Counted from the first letter of the stretch, positions 41,217 through 51,490 are shown. The stretch: 64,000 nt of DNA from Variovorax sp. HW608 (GCF_900090195.1 NZ_LT607803.1:1860001-1924000), one strand, 5' to 3'. Program-made: numbers and translations. The notes: generated by a model not told the origin, from the sequence alone.

Positions 41217-42131
41217 ATGATCGTCCGCCCGCGCCCGAACTGGTTCCGCATGCTGTTCGTCTGGCGCGGCTCGGTGCTGCCGGTGATCCTGCCCCAGCTG
41301 CTCGCGACCACCGCCTTCGCGATCCTCGTCACGCTGCTGCACGGGCGCGTGTTCGCGTGGAAGATCCCGCTCAACTTCGTGCCGTTCTCGCTCATCGGCC
41401 TGACCCTGGCGATCTTCCTGGGCTTTCGCAACAGCACGAGCTATGCGCGCTACTGGGAGGCGCGCACGCTCTGGGGCCTGCTCCTCAACGAGACGCGCGC
41501 GCTGCTGCGGCAGGCGCTGACCCTGGTCGATCCGCCATCGGATGCGTCCACGCTCGCGGCGCGGCTGATCGCGTTCGTGCATGCGCTGCGGCACCAGCTG
41601 CGCATGACGGACCCGAGCGCCGATCTGGAACGATTGCTTCCGGCGCAGGATTGCGCACGCCTGCAGACCGCGCTCTACAAGCCGGCGATGCTGCTGCTGA
41701 TGGCCGGCGAATGGCTGCGCGACCGCCGTCAGGCGGGCCAGCTCTCACCGGCGCTGGTGCAGGCCATGGAAATACCGCTCGGCCGGCTGACCGAAGCCCT
41801 GGGCGGCTGCGAGCGCATCGCTGGCACGCCGATCCCGTTCACTTACTCGGTGATCATCCATCGCACGATCTATCTGTACTGCGTGCTGCTGCCCTTCGGG
41901 CTGGTCGATGCGATCGGGCCGACGACGCCGGTGATCGTCGCCTTCATTGCCTACACCTTCTTCGCGCTCGAAGCATTGGGCGCGGAGATCGAGGAGCCCT
42001 TCGGCACCGAGCCCAACGACCTCGCGCTCGATGCGATGTCGGCCATGATCGAGTCGACGCTGCGCGAGATGATGGGCGAGGCGCAGCCGCCGCAGTCCGG
42101 GCTGGCGCCCGGCGAGTTCATCCAGACCTAG
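41217..42131 (+). CDS. Bestrophin family membrane channel (UPF0187)
   Basis: 304-residue bestrophin homologue. Blocks include NWFRMLFVWRGSVLPVILPQLL, VPFSLIGLTLAIFLGFRNSTSYARYWEARTLWG, TPIPFTYSVIIHRTIYLYCVLLPF and EALGAEIEEPFGTEPNDLALD, the last being the bestrophin acidic cluster region. Four membrane helices are expected. Bacterial bestrophins form pentameric ion channels, often cation-selective. It starts nine bases after the SDR remnant and converges on a small lipoprotein gene three bases away. Confidence 0.88.
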   Translation: MIVRPRPNWFRMLFVWRGSVLPVILPQLLATTAFAILVTLLHGRVFAWKIPLNFVPFSLIGLTLAIFLGFRNSTSYARYWEARTLWGLLLNETRALLRQALTLVDPPSDASTLAARLIAFVHALRHQLRMTDPSADLERLLPAQDCARLQTALYKPAMLLLMAGEWLRDRRQAGQLSPALVQAMEIPLGRLTEALGGCERIAGTPIPFTYSVIIHRTIYLYCVLLPFGLVDAIGPTTPVIVAFIAYTFFALEALGAEIEEPFGTEPNDLALDAMSAMIESTLREMMGEAQPPQSGLAPGEFIQT

Positions 42132-42134
42132 ACC

Positions 42135-42332
42135 TTAGTAGCGGTACGGATCGTACGGAAGGCGGTCGTAGCGGTCCGGCACGCCGTCGCGGTCGTAGTC
42201 GCGCCGCCAACCCGGCGGCGGCGGGGCATGGCGGCTGTAGTAGGCGCCCGGCGGCGGACCGGCGTCGTAGGGAACAGCCACGCAACCGGCGAGGGCGGCA
42301 GCGGCCAGGAGGAGTGGAACGAGGACTTTCAT
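42135..42332 (-). CDS. Small lipoprotein with a DxDxDG calcium-type loop
   Basis: 65 residues. A lipoprotein signal ends in LAGC, with Cys17 as the lipidated residue. The mature part is rich in Pro, Tyr and Arg and contains DYDRDGVPDRYD, which fits the D-x-D-x-D-G-x-x-D-x-x-D calcium loop of thrombospondin-3 or dockerin-like repeats. It resembles the short YXWD/PXPY-rich lipoproteins common in Burkholderiales. ATG 42332 starts the signal directly. Function unknown. Confidence 0.7.
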   Translation of the reverse strand: MKVLVPLLLAAAALAGCVAVPYDAGPPPGAYYSRHAPPPPGWRRDYDRDGVPDRYDRLPYDPYRY

Positions 42333-42405
42333 GCCAACCAACTTGCCCTCATCCATGCCGTGCCGACACCGGCGCATCCGCCCGACTTCGGGTAGGCGCA
42401 TGCCG

Positions 42406-42612
42406 CTAGTTGCCCCGGGCGTTTGCGGCTGATGGGGCGTGGCCCAGCTTGGCGCTCGTAGCCTCGGCTTCGCGCAGCACCGCCGTCGCGATCACGCCGT
42501 CGGCCGAGGGATCGAAGCCGCCGCTCGCGCCGAGCGCGGTGATCACCGCGCACACGCGGCCGGTGAAGTCGTAGACCGGGGCCGCCACCGCGCTGATGCC
42601 GCGCAGATAGAC
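42406..42612 (-). pseudogene. IclR regulator remnant (effector-domain tail)
   Basis: Residues RGISAVAAPVYDFTGRVCAVITALGASGGFDPSADGV and REAEATSAKLG match the last part of the IclR effector domain. The DNA-binding domain and most of the ligand domain are absent; upstream of about 42612 the frame is unrelated. A 3'-end fragment left by deletion or recombination. Confidence 0.72.
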
Positions 42613-42629
42613 TGGCCGCGCTGCTCGCC

Positions 42630-42838
42630 ATGCCCGAAACGGGTAACCAGGTGTATCCCTGCGGCCCGAAGTCGCATGCTGTCGGCGCTCGAAAGCCATT
42701 GCGCCGCGTGGCCCGAGGACACGCTGCATATCGAACATTTCGAATCGACCCTGCGCACGCTCGACCCTTCGCGCGAGCAGGCCTTCGACGTGGAGCTCAA
42801 GGATTCCGGTCACAGGCTTGTCAGCAAGCAGGTAGATG
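42630..42838 (+). pseudogene. VanB/phthalate-dioxygenase-reductase-like remnant, frameshifted
   Basis: A fragment of a ferredoxin-NADP-reductase-type oxygenase reductase. NQVYPCGPKS (NAD-domain end, CGP motif) is in one frame and MLSALESHCAAWPEDTLHIEHF plus EQAFDVELKDSG (start of the 2Fe-2S domain) is in the next, so an indel lies near 42665. No cluster cysteines remain. It lies head to head with the IclR remnant, suggesting a lost aromatic-oxygenase operon with its regulator. Confidence 0.68.
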
Positions 42839-42849
42839 CTGGCGACAAA

Positions 42850-43302
42850 ATGAAGCCCTTCCCAGTTTCCGAAGGAGGGCCGGTGGCCCCTGTTGACTAT
42901 TCCCGCAAGCCGACGACCGTGTACGTGGCGGTCGCGCTTCTGTCCGTTGCGCTCGCTGTCGACCTGGTCTCCTGGCTCATCGCGCTGAACGAGCTGCCGG
43001 GCGAAGGCCAGGCCTACGGGCTGATGGTCGTCGCGGCGGTGATGCTGGTGGTCGCCTACCTGCTCTGGCGCATCGTCGGGCGGGCGCGGTGGGCGGCCAT
43101 CGTGCTGACCATCCTGCTGCTGGTGCTCGAGCTGCCGAATCTCCTGGACCTCGTCACCGGCGGGATCGACCAGCCGGTGGCCGAAGGCGACCTGCTGTTC
43201 GAAGCGGCCGAGGCGCTGCTGTGCCTGATCGGGGTCGCGCTGCTCTGGACGAAGCCGAGCCGCAGGTGGTTCTTCCCGCGCATCCAGCGCGCCAGAAGGT
43301 AG
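42850..43302 (+). CDS. Small four-helix membrane protein, unknown function
   Basis: 150 residues with four predicted membrane helices: about 25-48 (TVYVAVALLSVALAVDLVSW), 56-78 (YGLMVVAAVMLVVAYLLW), 82-100 (WAAIVLTILLLVLELPNLL) and 118-138 (AEALLCLIGVALLW). No family is recognised with confidence. The frame continues upstream through the VanB-like remnant, so ATG 42850 is a guess; it lacks a clear ribosome site. It precedes katG by 127 bases and is probably independent. Confidence 0.6.
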   Translation: MKPFPVSEGGPVAPVDYSRKPTTVYVAVALLSVALAVDLVSWLIALNELPGEGQAYGLMVVAAVMLVVAYLLWRIVGRARWAAIVLTILLLVLELPNLLDLVTGGIDQPVAEGDLLFEAAEALLCLIGVALLWTKPSRRWFFPRIQRARR

Positions 43303-43336
43303 GCAAGCACACCGGCAGCCTGACCGTCAACGCTTG

Positions 43337-43351
43337 CTATCGTTGCCATAG
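43337..43351. promoter_or_regulatory. OxyR-like half-site pair upstream of katG
   Basis: CTAT-N7-ATAG matches the central half-sites of the OxyR consensus (ATAG-N7-CTAT-N7-ATAG-N7-CTAT). The outer half-sites are poor. It lies 79-93 bases before the katG start, a normal position for OxyR activation by peroxide. Confidence 0.4.
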
Positions 43352-43417
43352 TCGTTTTTGGTCGCACCCGAACGGCTTCTGTCACAGAATGCCCTTTCCT
43401 CCCTCGATACATCCTAA

Positions 43418-45649
<2,232 letters not shown>

Positions 45650-45677
45650 GGCGGCGTCGCGAGTTGACCGTCGATCG

Positions 45678-45715
45678 GGCGGGCCGGTGCATTGCCGGCC
45701 CGCCTGAGTTTTTTT
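45678..45715 (+). terminator. Strong rho-independent terminator of katG
   Basis: GGCGGGCCGG (45678-45687) pairs perfectly with CCGGCCCGCC (45695-45704) across a seven-base loop and is followed by seven T residues at 45709-45715, 29 bases after the katG stop. Confidence 0.92.
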
Positions 45716-45777
45716 GCTCCCGCCCATTTTTGTCCATCAGCGGCCCCCAGCTCCCAACTTTGATGGCCTCCCTGGCA

Positions 45778-46467
45778 CTACGCGTCCATCACCATTTCGG
45801 CTTCGAAGATGTTGGTCCAGAACTGATCCCAAGCGGCTTTGCTCTTTTCATACCCGATCCGGATTTCATCCTCGCATTCGGGCGAACGAGCGATTTCTTC
45901 ATCGATGGCCGCGCGCAACTTCAACCGATGCTGGATGTCGACGTCGCCGATATGAATTCTCCAGAAGCGCCAATCGACGCGATCTGACATAGCTTCGATT
46001 GCGGGATTGCGGCTGAAGTGGGAGTACATGGCAGAGAGGTAGAGCTGACACAAACATTCGCCGCCTAGGCCGCGGAGACCGACACCTTGAGTCGACGACT
46101 CTGTCTCCATCAACGAACTGATCCCTTCGAGCAGCTTCACGTTGCTCGGAATCGGCTGGCACCCTCTGGCGTCAACGCCGACGCTGGCAAGGAAACTGTC
46201 GTACAGGTCTGGGTGCGCATGGGTGGGCGATCCATCGCCAAGTTCTTCGCTCAGGAACTCGGCGAGCAAAGATCGCAGCTTGCCAAATGGCAGGCGGTGC
46301 ACCAGCAGGGCCATGTCCGCAATGTAGTAGATCGTGAAGTATCGGTACTGCACGAAGATTTTGCGCAGGGATTCGATGGGCAGGGTCTGCAGTTCCTTCA
46401 GCTTTCGGTCGGCGATGAACTCGGCCTCCGTCTTGCTCGAATCGGCGAGCTTCCAGAATTGTTGCAT
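45778..46467 (-). CDS. Heme-oxygenase-like diiron protein (iron-containing redox enzyme family)
   Basis: 229 helical residues from ATG 46467 (GGAG seven bases before it). The pattern fits the heme-oxygenase-like diiron oxidase/oxygenase (HDO) group: acidic pair E74/E75 with downstream histidines in SEELGDGSPTHAHPDLYDSFL, then a late FWRIHIGDVDIQHRL segment with H172, D175/D177 and H180. HDO enzymes use O2 to hydroxylate, desaturate or cleave amines, fatty acids or N-containing groups. No substrate-specific family is recognised. It is on the same strand as the cupin, DMT and dehydrogenase genes but is separated from them by a group II intron. Base composition looks lower in GC than in katG. 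Confidence 0.72.
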   Translation of the reverse strand: MQQFWKLADSSKTEAEFIADRKLKELQTLPIESLRKIFVQYRYFTIYYIADMALLVHRLPFGKLRSLLAEFLSEELGDGSPTHAHPDLYDSFLASVGVDARGCQPIPSNVKLLEGISSLMETESSTQGVGLRGLGGECLCQLYLSAMYSHFSRNPAIEAMSDRVDWRFWRIHIGDVDIQHRLKLRAAIDEEIARSPECEDEIRIGYEKSKAAWDQFWTNIFEAEMVMDA

Positions 46468-46482
46468 TTGTGTCTCCTGTGC

Positions 46483-46498
46483 GCCGGTCAAAACCGGC
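46483..46498 (-). promoter_or_regulatory. Hairpin in the leader of the diiron-protein gene
   Basis: GCCGGT-CAAA-ACCGGC is a perfect inverted repeat 16-31 bases before the ATG at 46467 and just ahead of its ribosome site. It could be a leader hairpin, or the remnant of a terminator read from the other side; there is no T-run. Confidence 0.35.
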
Positions 46499-46869
46499 AA
46501 AGTGTTGTGAATGAAAGTTTCATACGTTGAAGGCTTAGCCAGCTACGGCGGCCCCGAGTCATGCGTGCACATCCGCGAGGGTGTGGGCGAAGCGTTGATA
46601 GGGGGACGAGCGGGCCGGGTATCGAGCCGCGTAATACATGCCCCGTGGCGACAGCTGCGGGTGGTCCGGGGTGCCGAGGCAGTAGGAGAATGCCGAAGGT
46701 CACACCGTCGCTGCCGCATTGGCGAGGCAGAGGCGGACCCCGCGCGGTCAAAGACCCCGAGCACGCACGCAAGCACTTTGTTCGGGAACCGGGAGATCCC
46801 GCGTCCTTCTGCGCAGCGCTGGGAAGCGCTGGCTGCAGAGCGCATCGTGAAGCCCAAGGGCGTACGACG

Positions 46870-48378
46870 ATGAGCCACAGGCGCGGGAAGTCGGACTGCT
46901 GCGTAGTACCGAAGAAGCTGCCGAACAAGGCTGCGGGGGAAGCTCCTGCGGCGGCGGAGGTGGTGGAGGGAAGGCGGCAGGCCAAGGGAAATGCCATCGC
47001 GGCGCGCATGTCCCGCAGATCGGTGCGGGTCTATGACATGGGAACCGCGCTCGATGGCATACGACAGACGGCAAAGGGCCGTCGTGATGCGAGGTTCACG
47101 GGACTGCTGCATCACATCTACGCGGTCGAACGCCTGCGGGCGGCTTACCTCGCGCTCAAGCGCGACGCGGCCGCCGGGGTGGACGGCCAGACCTGGCAGA
47201 CGTACGGACAGGACCTGGAGGGCAATCTCCTGGAGTTGTCCGAGCGGCTGGCCCGAGGGGGCTACCGGCCCCAGCCTGTGAAGAGGGTGTACATCGACAA
47301 GGCCGACGGCAGCAAGCGCCCGCTGGGCGTGCCGGCGCTGGAGGACAAGCTCGTCCAGCGTGCCACGGTCGAAGTGTTGAACGCCATCTACGAGCAGGAC
47401 TTCCTCGGGTTCAGCTACGGCTTCAGGCCCGGGCGCAGCGCGCACAACGCGCTGGATGCCGTGGCGGTGGGTGTGGGCGCAAGGAAGGTGAACTGGATAC
47501 TCGATGCGGACATCGCCAAGTTCTTCGACACGATCGAAAGGGACTGGCTGGTGAAGTTCATCGAACATCGCGTGGCTGACACGCGCGTGGTGCGGCTGAT
47601 CAAGAAATGGCTGCACGCGGGCGTGCTGGAGGACGGCAGGCTCACGCAAGGTGAGTTGGGGACGGTTCAGGGCGGGAGCATCAGTCCGCTGCTGGCCAAC
47701 ATCTACCTGCACTATGCGTTGGACCTGTGGGTGAAGCAGTGGAGGGGGCGCCATGCCCGGGGTGACGTGATCGTCGTGCGCTACGCCGACGATTGGGTTG
47801 CGGGGTTCCAGTTCCGTGATGACGCCGAGCGCTTCCAGCGCGCGGTGGCCGAGCGGCTGGGCCAGTTCGGGTTGAAGCTGCATCCCGAGAAGACGCGGCT
47901 GATCGAGTTCGGGCGCTTCGCCCACGAGAACCGACGCCGCAAGGGACAAGGCAAGCCGCAGACCTTCGACTTCCTGGGGTTCACGCATTGCTGCGGGACG
48001 ACCCGAAAGGGCAAGTTCATGGTCCTGCGACTCACCAGTGCCAAACGCCTGCGAGCCAAGCTGCAGGTGATCAAGCTCGAACTCAGAAGGCGCATGCACC
48101 AACCCATCCCGGAGCAGGGCCAGTACCTGCGGGCGGTGGTGACTGGGCATGCGCGCTACTTCGGCGTGCCGTGCAACGGCGCGCGGCTGAGGACATTCCG
48201 CCATCAGGTCGTCGGGCTGTGGCATCGCACGCTGTGCCGCCGCAGCCAGAGCCACGACCTGCCTTGGCGACGCATGTATCGCTTGATGGCGCGCTGGCTG
48301 CCTGTCCCGAACATCTGCCACCCCTACCCGAACCAGCGTCTGATCGTCATGACCCAAGGCAGGAGCCGTATGCGGTAG
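46870..48378 (+). CDS. ltrA: Group II intron-encoded reverse transcriptase/maturase
   Basis: 502 residues from ATG 46870. Reverse transcriptase blocks: RDAAAGVDGQTWQTY, YRPQPVKRVYIDKADGSKRPLGVPALEDKLVQ, FSYGFRPGRSAHNAL, DADIAKFFDTIERDWL, GTVQGGSISPLLANIYLH and the catalytic YADD at 305-308. A maturase X domain follows (about 410-480). No HNH/Cys-rich endonuclease domain is present, so the intron belongs to an endonuclease-lacking class. The stop codon lies inside the domain V RNA sequence. It promotes intron splicing and mobility. Other in-frame starts are possible. Confidence 0.9.
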   Translation: MSHRRGKSDCCVVPKKLPNKAAGEAPAAAEVVEGRRQAKGNAIAARMSRRSVRVYDMGTALDGIRQTAKGRRDARFTGLLHHIYAVERLRAAYLALKRDAAAGVDGQTWQTYGQDLEGNLLELSERLARGGYRPQPVKRVYIDKADGSKRPLGVPALEDKLVQRATVEVLNAIYEQDFLGFSYGFRPGRSAHNALDAVAVGVGARKVNWILDADIAKFFDTIERDWLVKFIEHRVADTRVVRLIKKWLHAGVLEDGRLTQGELGTVQGGSISPLLANIYLHYALDLWVKQWRGRHARGDVIVVRYADDWVAGFQFRDDAERFQRAVAERLGQFGLKLHPEKTRLIEFGRFAHENRRRKGQGKPQTFDFLGFTHCCGTTRKGKFMVLRLTSAKRLRAKLQVIKLELRRRMHQPIPEQGQYLRAVVTGHARYFGVPCNGARLRTFRHQVVGLWHRTLCRRSQSHDLPWRRMYRLMARWLPVPNICHPYPNQRLIVMTQGRSRMR

Positions 48379-48395
48379 CTCCGCACGTACGGATC
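48363..48395 (+). ncRNA. Group II intron domain V
   Basis: A 33-base hairpin with the catalytic AGC near its 5' side: GAGCCG pairs with CGGATC (one G-A mismatch), and an upper stem TGCGG/CCGCA carries the terminal loop. This matches the bacterial domain V consensus closely and proves the element is a group II intron and not just an RT gene. Confidence 0.88.
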
Positions 48396-48479
48396 TGTGG
48401 AGGGGGTGTTGGGTGACTGACATTCCTACTCTGACTGATTGGTAGTAGTTAGTAATGAACATGGTGGCGCCGCAGCTCG

Positions 48480-49511
48480 TCAGATCTTGTCGTACCTTCC
48501 TATGTAAACCTGATTGGTCAAGTAGTAGTCGGTGATGGCTAGAAGAACCAACTCCTCCGAGCCCGTGTTATGCGTTTGATGAATGGCCCAGCGCGGAGAA
48601 AAAACCGCATCGCCCTGCTTCACAGGAACCCAGGTGTCGCCAACCAGGATTCGACCCGCGCCCGAAATGAAGTAGAACAGCGTCTCATGCGCGTGCTTGT
48701 GGCGATTGTTGAACTTACCAGGCGGGATCCGTACGACTCGGGGATCCAGCACCTCGGCCGTCATCGGGTAGCGCTCGACAGCGAAACGGATTTCACGGGT
48801 GTCGTCCGCTTCTTCGAACATGATCTCGCCCATGCCAGGATGGAGCGCTATCGGCGGCTCATCGCTGCGTTCAAGACTGCGCCTGGCCTGAATCCGGTTT
48901 GACGCGGCTTCCAGCCGATTGAATCGGAGGGCAGCATGCAGGTCGGCGAGGAACTTCAGCTGGCAGACAATCAGGTCCTGCGCGGCCTTGTCCTCGGTAG
49001 CCACGGGGCCGGTCGACTTGCCGTGACGCACGGGCTCCACGAGATGGTCACCATCGTCGATTGCCGCTCGAATGATGGACTTCTCAACGGCCGTCAGGAC
49101 CTGAAATCCGAAATCGACGTGCGCCCGAATCATGGCACTGCGCGTACGGGCAGGGGCGCTATTGAACAGTTCTTGTCCCGACGTGACAAAGTGTTTGGCA
49201 AAAGTCGGCGCGGTAAGGTCTGTCACCCTCGCTGGACTGACCTTGTCAGTCGCTGTGTTGAACCGGTCGACCAAATGCTTTCCGAAGAAGACGGCCGCAT
49301 ATGCCAGCGGGTCATCGCCCTCATTGTGAGGTGCTTGTATGACAGGGCCATCAAGCATGGCGGCGAAAGCCCAATTGAGAATCGGGACCAAGAAGGCGCG
49401 GTCCTGCGCTGTCGTCCAGCCAGCGCTGAGGGCCCTCAGCGTAGATGCTTCGTTGAGGTCTGAGGCTGGAGGGTCGATTACCGACGTGTCCGTCGCCTGT
49501 TCTGCAGTCAT
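48480..49511 (-). CDS. Cupin protein with a novel helical N-terminal domain
   Basis: 343 residues. The C-terminal 120 or so form one cupin barrel: motif 1 GKFNNRHKHAHETLFYFISGAG with HxH...E metal ligands and motif 2 GDAVFSPRWAIHQTHN with the third histidine. The first 210 residues are mostly helical (SAGWTTAQDRAFLVPILNWAFAAML, KFLADLHAALRFNRLEAASN) and match no family I recognise. GGGAG lies eight bases before the ATG. It is 51 bases after the DMT gene, in the LysR-flanked operon. A metal-dependent dioxygenase, isomerase or ligand-sensing role is possible. Confidence 0.75.
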   Translation of the reverse strand: MTAEQATDTSVIDPPASDLNEASTLRALSAGWTTAQDRAFLVPILNWAFAAMLDGPVIQAPHNEGDDPLAYAAVFFGKHLVDRFNTATDKVSPARVTDLTAPTFAKHFVTSGQELFNSAPARTRSAMIRAHVDFGFQVLTAVEKSIIRAAIDDGDHLVEPVRHGKSTGPVATEDKAAQDLIVCQLKFLADLHAALRFNRLEAASNRIQARRSLERSDEPPIALHPGMGEIMFEEADDTREIRFAVERYPMTAEVLDPRVVRIPPGKFNNRHKHAHETLFYFISGAGRILVGDTWVPVKQGDAVFSPRWAIHQTHNTGSEELVLLAITDYYLTNQVYIGRYDKI

Positions 49512-49562
49512 CTGATAGCTCCCTTATCTGTCCGTTTTCATGAGGTGCGCGAAAACGCGCAC

Positions 49563-50495
49563 TCAAGGCTGGACTGGTTTCGGCCTATCCCCAGTGACAA
49601 CCAGCGCCACGCCGACCATTACCAATGCAATGCCGACCGTCGTCAGTAGCGCGGGGATTTCATTTAGCACGACCATGGCGATCAAAGCAGCAAGCGACGG
49701 CGCCAGGGCGCCGAAGATCGCAGCCCGAGGTGCCCCGAGCCGGCGCACTGCTTCAGTGAAGAAGTACATCCCCAGGATGGCGACGGCGATACCTTGGGCG
49801 ACGACCTGAAAGCCCACGACCGCTGGCGGTGCCGAGAAGATGTTGGGCGACAGCAAGAAGAAGTAAATCGGCGCGAAAAGCACGGCCGAGCAGACATTGA
49901 CCAATGCCGTGGCGTGCCAGGGGCTGATGCCCGATTGCCTTTGCGCTACGGTAAAGCTTGCAAAGCACAGGCCGGCAAGCAGAAAGAGCAGGTCGCCGCG
50001 CCATTCGCCTGCAGTTCGATTGGCAAATAGCGCGTAGCCACTGATGCACAGGGCGCCCGCGATGACCGTGGCCAGGCCTGCCAGCTGTTTCTTCGAAAAG
50101 ACCTCTCCGAAAAGCAGCCTCGAAAGCACGACCACCCATATGGGCATCATCCCGATCATGAGGGCGGCCACATGCGAGGCGGGTGCAAACTGCATTCCGA
50201 ACGAGCCGAGCATCATGAACGGGACCCCGGCACCGAGGATCATCACCAGAAGCCGCACCAGTCCGATCTTTTTCAGGCCCAGTCCGTGCCGCACCAGGAT
50301 GGGCCACAAGAGCAGGGCCGAAACACCAAAACGCAGGAAGGTCACGTCGTGCGGCCCCAGTGTGGTGGTGACTGCGAAGCGGGTTGCAACAGACCAACTC
50401 GCCCAGATGAAGGCGGTCGCCAAGCCGCAGAGCACGCCCATGGTCAAGGGCCGCCGGCCCGACGTGCCGGCCGGAGAAATCGGCACGGCGGGCAT
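49563..50495 (-). CDS. EamA/DMT family transporter
   Basis: 310 residues with about ten membrane helices in two EamA repeats: repeat one starts MGVLCGLATAFIWASWSVATRFAV and ends near ISGYALF, and repeat two starts GDLLFLLAGLCFASFTVAQRQ and ends LVMVGVALVVTGD. DMT members usually export small metabolites or amino acids. ATG 50495 is two bases after the dehydrogenase stop, so the genes are co-transcribed. It would export the product, or a toxic intermediate, of this cluster. Confidence 0.84.
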   Translation of the reverse strand: MPAVPISPAGTSGRRPLTMGVLCGLATAFIWASWSVATRFAVTTTLGPHDVTFLRFGVSALLLWPILVRHGLGLKKIGLVRLLVMILGAGVPFMMLGSFGMQFAPASHVAALMIGMMPIWVVVLSRLLFGEVFSKKQLAGLATVIAGALCISGYALFANRTAGEWRGDLLFLLAGLCFASFTVAQRQSGISPWHATALVNVCSAVLFAPIYFFLLSPNIFSAPPAVVGFQVVAQGIAVAILGMYFFTEAVRRLGAPRAAIFGALAPSLAALIAMVVLNEIPALLTTVGIALVMVGVALVVTGDRPKPVQP

Positions 50496-50497
50496 GG

Positions 50498-51370
50498 CTA
50501 GCGTCCCCGACGCAGGATCTTGAGGATAGCGATTGCGTCGTCCTGGGCTTGCCCGGCCTGCATTGCCTCGTTGAAGAGCGCGCGATTGGCATTGGCGATC
50601 GGCAGCCAAAGTCCGCGCTGTGCAGCTTCGTCGCACACCAGGCCAATGTCCTTGGCGACGTGGCGAACCGGGGCTTGTTGGGTGAAGTCGTCGCTGGTCA
50701 GCTTGGAGACCTTGGAGCGCAAGACATCGTTGGCCAGCGGACCGGCCTGGGCCATTTCCAAAAACTCGCGAGCATCCAGACCGATACCCTGAGCGAAGTG
50801 TGTTGCTTCCGAAATCGCTTCGAACCAGGCAATCAGGAGCAGTTGGTTGGCTAGTTTCATGCGCATGGCCATCGGCACGACCCCGCAGCGCACCGTCTTC
50901 TTGCCGATCGCATCGAACAAGGGCTGTACTGCGTCAATGTCGTCCGGCTCGGCCGCTGCGGCGAGGATGACCAACTGTGCATTCTCTGCAGGCTGCTTCG
51001 AGCCCGAGACAGGTGCTTCGACATAGCGGGCGCCCGCGGCCATCAGCCTGGCGCCGAGATCGAGCGAGTAGGCCGGCGCGACTGTTGCCATCAACACAAT
51101 CGTCTTGCCTTGGACCGGTGCACCTATCGCACCATCTGCGCTGCGTTCGAGCACCTCGTCCACCTCGACATGGCTCGGAACCATGAGCACTGTCACCTCG
51201 GCAAACTCGACGAGTTCCCGCGCTGACCCCAGGACTTCGATGCCGAGCGAGCGCAGGGGCTCGCAGCGTTGCGGGCTTCGATTGAATACGGCGACCTGAT
51301 GGCCAGCCTTCCTGACATGGCGAGCCATTGGCTCGCCCATCACCCCTATACCAATGAGGCCGATCTTCAT
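50498..51370 (-). CDS. NAD(P)-dependent beta-hydroxyacid dehydrogenase (3-hydroxyisobutyrate dehydrogenase family)
   Basis: 290 residues. The cofactor motif is IGLIGIGVMGEPMARHVRKAG with NRSPQR, substrate motif EAPVSGSKQPAENAQL, and the catalytic lysine in RMKLANQLLLIAW. Members oxidise or reduce 3-hydroxyisobutyrate, tartronate semialdehyde, 2-hydroxy-3-oxoacids, or reduce imines. It is the first gene of the cluster and divergent from a LysR gene. GAAAT purines precede the ATG weakly. Confidence 0.84.
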   Translation of the reverse strand: MKIGLIGIGVMGEPMARHVRKAGHQVAVFNRSPQRCEPLRSLGIEVLGSARELVEFAEVTVLMVPSHVEVDEVLERSADGAIGAPVQGKTIVLMATVAPAYSLDLGARLMAAGARYVEAPVSGSKQPAENAQLVILAAAAEPDDIDAVQPLFDAIGKKTVRCGVVPMAMRMKLANQLLLIAWFEAISEATHFAQGIGLDAREFLEMAQAGPLANDVLRSKVSKLTSDDFTQQAPVRHVAKDIGLVCDEAAQRGLWLPIANANRALFNEAMQAGQAQDDAIAILKILRRGR

Positions 51371-51436
51371 TTCTCTATCCCCATCCCTGACGACGATCTC
51401 AAGCGGACCGAATGGTGCGGAATGTACGGAAGTTGA

Positions 51437-51463
51437 TCGATACTGAAAAATGATTTATATCGA
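51437..51463. promoter_or_regulatory. Candidate LysR site in the divergent promoter
   Basis: TCGATA and TATCGA form an inverted repeat 15 bases apart in an AT-rich patch between the divergent dehydrogenase and lysR genes, 27-53 bases before the lysR start. The position and symmetry suit a LysR recognition site; the exact T-N11-A register is not obvious. Confidence 0.35.
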
Positions 51464-51490
51464 AGCAATCGTTCGAAAAAACCGATTTAC

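Larger units (their letters stand above)
46565..48429 (+). mobile_element. Group II intron with maturase/reverse transcriptase
   Basis: A retroelement of about 1.86 kb. The 3' end is well defined: domain V at about 48363-48395 (GAGCCGTATGCGG stem, TAGCT loop, CCGCACGTACGG) is followed by a domain VI hairpin and the terminal AC at 48428-48429. The 5' end is set tentatively at GTGCAC, 46565; the real boundary may differ by some tens of bases. It encodes one LtrA-type protein without an endonuclease domain. It lies on the plus strand between two genes read on the minus strand, so it cannot splice from their transcript. Confidence 0.85.

Noticed and set aside
46543..48462. 639-codon frame antisense to the intron maturase
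   Set aside because: The plus-strand reverse transcriptase motifs and domain V fix the coding strand.
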